Part shown: in pieces, positions 62,166 through 64,000 of the stretch | Layout of the letters: each line of letters opens with the position of its first letter | Position numbering within the stretch: position 1 is the first letter of the stretch | Source of the DNA: Kitasatospora paranensis | GTDB lineage: Bacteria > Actinomycetota > Actinomycetes > Streptomycetales > Streptomycetaceae | Reading direction: 5' to 3' | DNA: 64,000 nucleotides | Assembly: GCF_039544005.1 (NCBI RefSeq) | Contig: NZ_BAABKV010000001.1 | Span: 4,712,001-4,776,000 of the forward strand | Position numbers and translations under genes: made by a program | The notes under the pieces: model-generated | Told to the model about the DNA's origin: nothing | Seen by the model: only the letters and a program-made list of their open reading frames with translations | Database searches by the model: none

Positions 62166-62960
62166 ATGTCCAGGTACGAGCGGTGGAACGCACTGCTGGA
62201 ACTCCTCGCCGAGCAGGGCCGGCTGGAGGTCGAGGAAGCCGCCGAGGCCCTGCAGGTCTCGGCCGCCACCATCCGGCGCGACCTCGACCAGCTGGCCCGT
62301 CAGCAGATGGTCACCCGCACCCGCGGTGGGGCGGTCGCGCACCACGTCTCGTACGACCTGCCGCTGCGCTACAAGACTGCGCGGCACGCCGACGCCAAGC
62401 AGCGGATCGCCGCCGCGGTCGCCGGCCTGGTCTCGCCCGGCGAGGTGGTCGGCCTGAACGGCGGCACCACCACCACCGAGGTCGCGCGGGCGCTCGCCGT
62501 TCGGACGGACCTGACCGAGCGCCCCGAGAGCGGCGCCGGCCAGGGTCTCACCGTGGTCACCAACGCGCTGAACATCGCCAACGAGCTGACCGTCCGCCCG
62601 CAGGTCAAGATCGTGGTCACCGGTGGCGTCGCCCGGCCGCAGTCCTACGAGCTGATCGGCCCGCTCGCCGGGCTGTTGCTCGGCGAGCTGACCCTCGACG
62701 TCACGGTGCTCGGCGTGGACGCCCTCGACGTGGTGCACGGGGCCACTGCCCACCACGAGGGCGAGGCCGGGGTGAACCGGCTGCTCGCCGACCGGGCCCG
62801 CCGGGTGGTGGTCGCCGCCGACTCCTCCAAGCTCGGCCAGCGCGCCTTCGCCCGGATCTGCGGGGTGGAGGCCATCGAGACCCTGGTCACCGACGCCGGC
62901 GCCGGGGAGGACGTGACGCGCGCCTTCACGGAGGCGGGCCTCCAGGTGATCACGGTCTGA
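62166..62960 (+). CDS. DeoR family transcriptional regulator (AgaR-like)
   Basis: A 264-residue repressor. The N-terminal helix-turn-helix is LEVEEAAEALQVSAATIRRD followed by TRTRGGA, the DeoR signature. The C-terminal sensor domain has NGGTTTTEVARAL, VVTNALNIANEL, VVTGG and AADSSKLGQRAF, typical of phosphosugar binding. ATG 62166 follows GGGAGGGG. It diverges from the SIS gene and precedes a sugar transporter, so it probably controls this island. Confidence 0.93.
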   Translation: MSRYERWNALLELLAEQGRLEVEEAAEALQVSAATIRRDLDQLARQQMVTRTRGGAVAHHVSYDLPLRYKTARHADAKQRIAAAVAGLVSPGEVVGLNGGTTTTEVARALAVRTDLTERPESGAGQGLTVVTNALNIANELTVRPQVKIVVTGGVARPQSYELIGPLAGLLLGELTLDVTVLGVDALDVVHGATAHHEGEAGVNRLLADRARRVVVAADSSKLGQRAFARICGVEAIETLVTDAGAGEDVTRAFTEAGLQVITV

Positions 62961-63045
62961 ACACCCTGGCCGAACCGCCCCGATTCGCCCGATTCCGGTT
63001 GCACCTGATGCAACGTGATCTGACACTTCGGTAACTACCGGCCCG

Positions 63046-63061
63046 AGAGGTCTGGACCACT
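63046..63061. promoter_or_regulatory. DasR operator (dre) upstream of the sugar-binding protein gene
   Basis: AGAGGTCTGGACCACT matches 14 of 16 positions of the dre consensus A(G/C)TGGTCTAGACCA(G/C)T. It lies about 60 bases upstream of the start of the solute-binding lipoprotein gene. Confidence 0.78.
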
Positions 63062-63074
63062 GGTGCACCGGCTT

Positions 63075-63101
63075 GGGAGGGTGGCCGCCGCTCACCCTCC
63101 C
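63075..63101 (+). other. Hairpin in the leader of the sugar-binding protein gene
   Basis: A perfect 9-bp stem, GGGAGGGTG at 63075-63083 and CACCCTCCC at 63093-63101, with a 9-base loop, between the dre site and the start codon. No T-run follows. It may influence translation or act as a further operator. Confidence 0.45.
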
Positions 63102-63117
63102 GAAGGCGGTACCCGCG

Positions 63118-64000
63118 TTGAACACTCCTGCCCGGCCGCGCCCGCTGCGCGGCTCCTGTCGCGCCGGCCTCGCCGCCGCGACCGCCGCCGCCCTGCTCCT
63201 CACCGGCTGCGGCGCCCTCGGCAGCCTCGACGGCACGGTGACCCTCAAGCTGGTCGCCGCCGACTACGGCGACAACGAGGAGAACAGCACCGCGCACTTC
63301 TGGTCCGACGTGGCGCAGCGCTTCGAACAGGCCAACCCCGGCATCAAGGTCTCCGTCGACCTGCAGAGCTGGACGGACATCGACCGCCACGTCGCGGACC
63401 TGATCAAGGCCGGCCACACCCCCGACCTGGTGCAGACCGGCGGCTTCGCCGACCAGGTCGCTGCCGGCCGGCTCTACCCCGCCACGGACGTGCTCTCCAT
63501 CGACACCCAGGCGAACATGATCGACGCCTTCGCCCGGGCCGGCCAGGTGCTCGGCAGCCAGTACGGCATCCCGTTCGTCGCCTCCACCCGGGTCTTCTTC
63601 TACAACAAGACCATGTTCGCCAAGGCCGGCATCACCGCCCCGCCCACCACCTGGGACGAGCTGCGGCACGACGCCGAACTGATCAAGGCCAAGGTGCCCG
63701 GGGTCACCCCGTACGCGCTGCCGCTCGGGCCCGAGGAGGCCCAGGCCGAGTCGATGATCTGGGCCATGGGCGGGGGCGGCGGCCTCGCCGACAACGCCGG
63801 CAACTACACCTTCGACAGCCCGCAGAACCAGGCCACCTTCGCCTGGCTGCGCACCAACCTCGTACAGCGCCGGTTGACCTACGCGGACCCGGCCGCCACC
63901 GACCGCAAGACGGCCTTCAACGACTTCGCCGCCGGCAAGGTCGCCATGCTCAACGGCCACCCCGGCCTGATCAGCAAGGCCGCCGCAGCGAAGGTCGACT
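63118..64000 (+). CDS. Sugar ABC transporter substrate-binding lipoprotein (partial)
   Basis: The gene runs off the right edge; 294 residues are present. A lipoprotein signal (AAATAAALLLTGC, lipid Cys31) is followed by a type 1 extracellular solute-binding fold: LVAADYGDNEENSTAHFWSD, FEQANPGIKVSVDLQSW, DLIKAGHTPDLVQTGGFADQ, YGIPFVASTRVFFYNKTMFA, GITAPPTTWDELRHDA. This family imports mono- or oligosaccharides. TTG 63118 is the best start, since it opens the signal peptide, though the ribosome-binding site is weak. The dre site upstream suggests an aminosugar or chitin-derived ligand. Confidence 0.88.
   Translation, partial: MNTPARPRPLRGSCRAGLAAATAAALLLTGCGALGSLDGTVTLKLVAADYGDNEENSTAHFWSDVAQRFEQANPGIKVSVDLQSWTDIDRHVADLIKAGHTPDLVQTGGFADQVAAGRLYPATDVLSIDTQANMIDAFARAGQVLGSQYGIPFVASTRVFFYNKTMFAKAGITAPPTTWDELRHDAELIKAKVPGVTPYALPLGPEEAQAESMIWAMGGGGGLADNAGNYTFDSPQNQATFAWLRTNLVQRRLTYADPAATDRKTAFNDFAAGKVAMLNGHPGLISKAAAAKVD

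Overview
This is a high-GC actinobacterial chromosome segment. Gene content, GTG/TTG starts, codon bias, and the presence of nur, rsiG, cdgB, glnR and DasR-type operators point to Streptomycetaceae (Streptomyces or Kitasatospora). The gene order resembles a core-chromosome stretch of Streptomyces coelicolor (pst/ppk, glnR, sseA, nur, hpt-ftsH-fol, cdgB, nagKA). No rRNA, tRNA, CRISPR array, insertion sequence or prophage was recognised.

Layout. (1) 1-9.2 kb, phosphate and polyphosphate: the end of ppk1, a CHAD protein, a Nudix hydrolase, a PHO-box-controlled pstSCAB transporter, then a convergent PiT transporter with its DUF47 partner. (2) 9.4-12.1 kb: a CsoR-type regulator, small proteins, a lipoprotein and a PAP2 phosphatase. 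(3) 12.2-19.0 kb: a cell-wall hydrolase diverging from five co-directional membrane/ATPase genes that look like a stripped-down type IV secretion core. (4) 19.2-27 kb: a secreted 5'-nucleotidase, an MprAB-like two-component system with an HtrA protease, a LacI regulator and glnR. (5) 27.2-34.4 kb: MoaD-like and LmeA-like proteins, a Cys-rich leader peptide ahead of a thiosulfate sulfurtransferase operon, a DsrE protein, a nitrobindin-like protein, nur, ygfZ, dtd and the c-di-GMP-binding anti-sigma factor gene rsiG. (6) 34.4-51 kb housekeeping: asparaginase, dodecin, pyrophosphatase, PBP4, a zinc protease, tilS, hpt, ftsH, folE, an esterase, an MprF-like protein, folP, folB, folK. (7) 51-57.9 kb: a coiled-coil membrane protein, TerD, arfB, a flavin reductase, the diguanylate cyclase gene cdgB and a CBM-like surface protein. 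(8) 57.8-64 kb: an amino-sugar island (KbaY-like aldolase, NagA, ROK kinase, AgaS-like SIS protein, DeoR regulator, start of a sugar ABC transporter) with three DasR-type dre sites.

An important caveat: about twenty genes carry an apparent frameshift. Most fall in or next to short G or C runs, and most are repaired by adding one base (a few need two added or one removed). FtsH alone has three. This looks like homopolymer under-calling in the assembly rather than biology. I annotated these as whole genes and gave the likely break positions. The most interesting biological leads are the type IV secretion-like locus, the probably leaderless Cys-rich peptide, the co-location of rsiG and cdgB, the DasR-marked amino-sugar pathway, and a terminator-like hairpin upstream of glnR.
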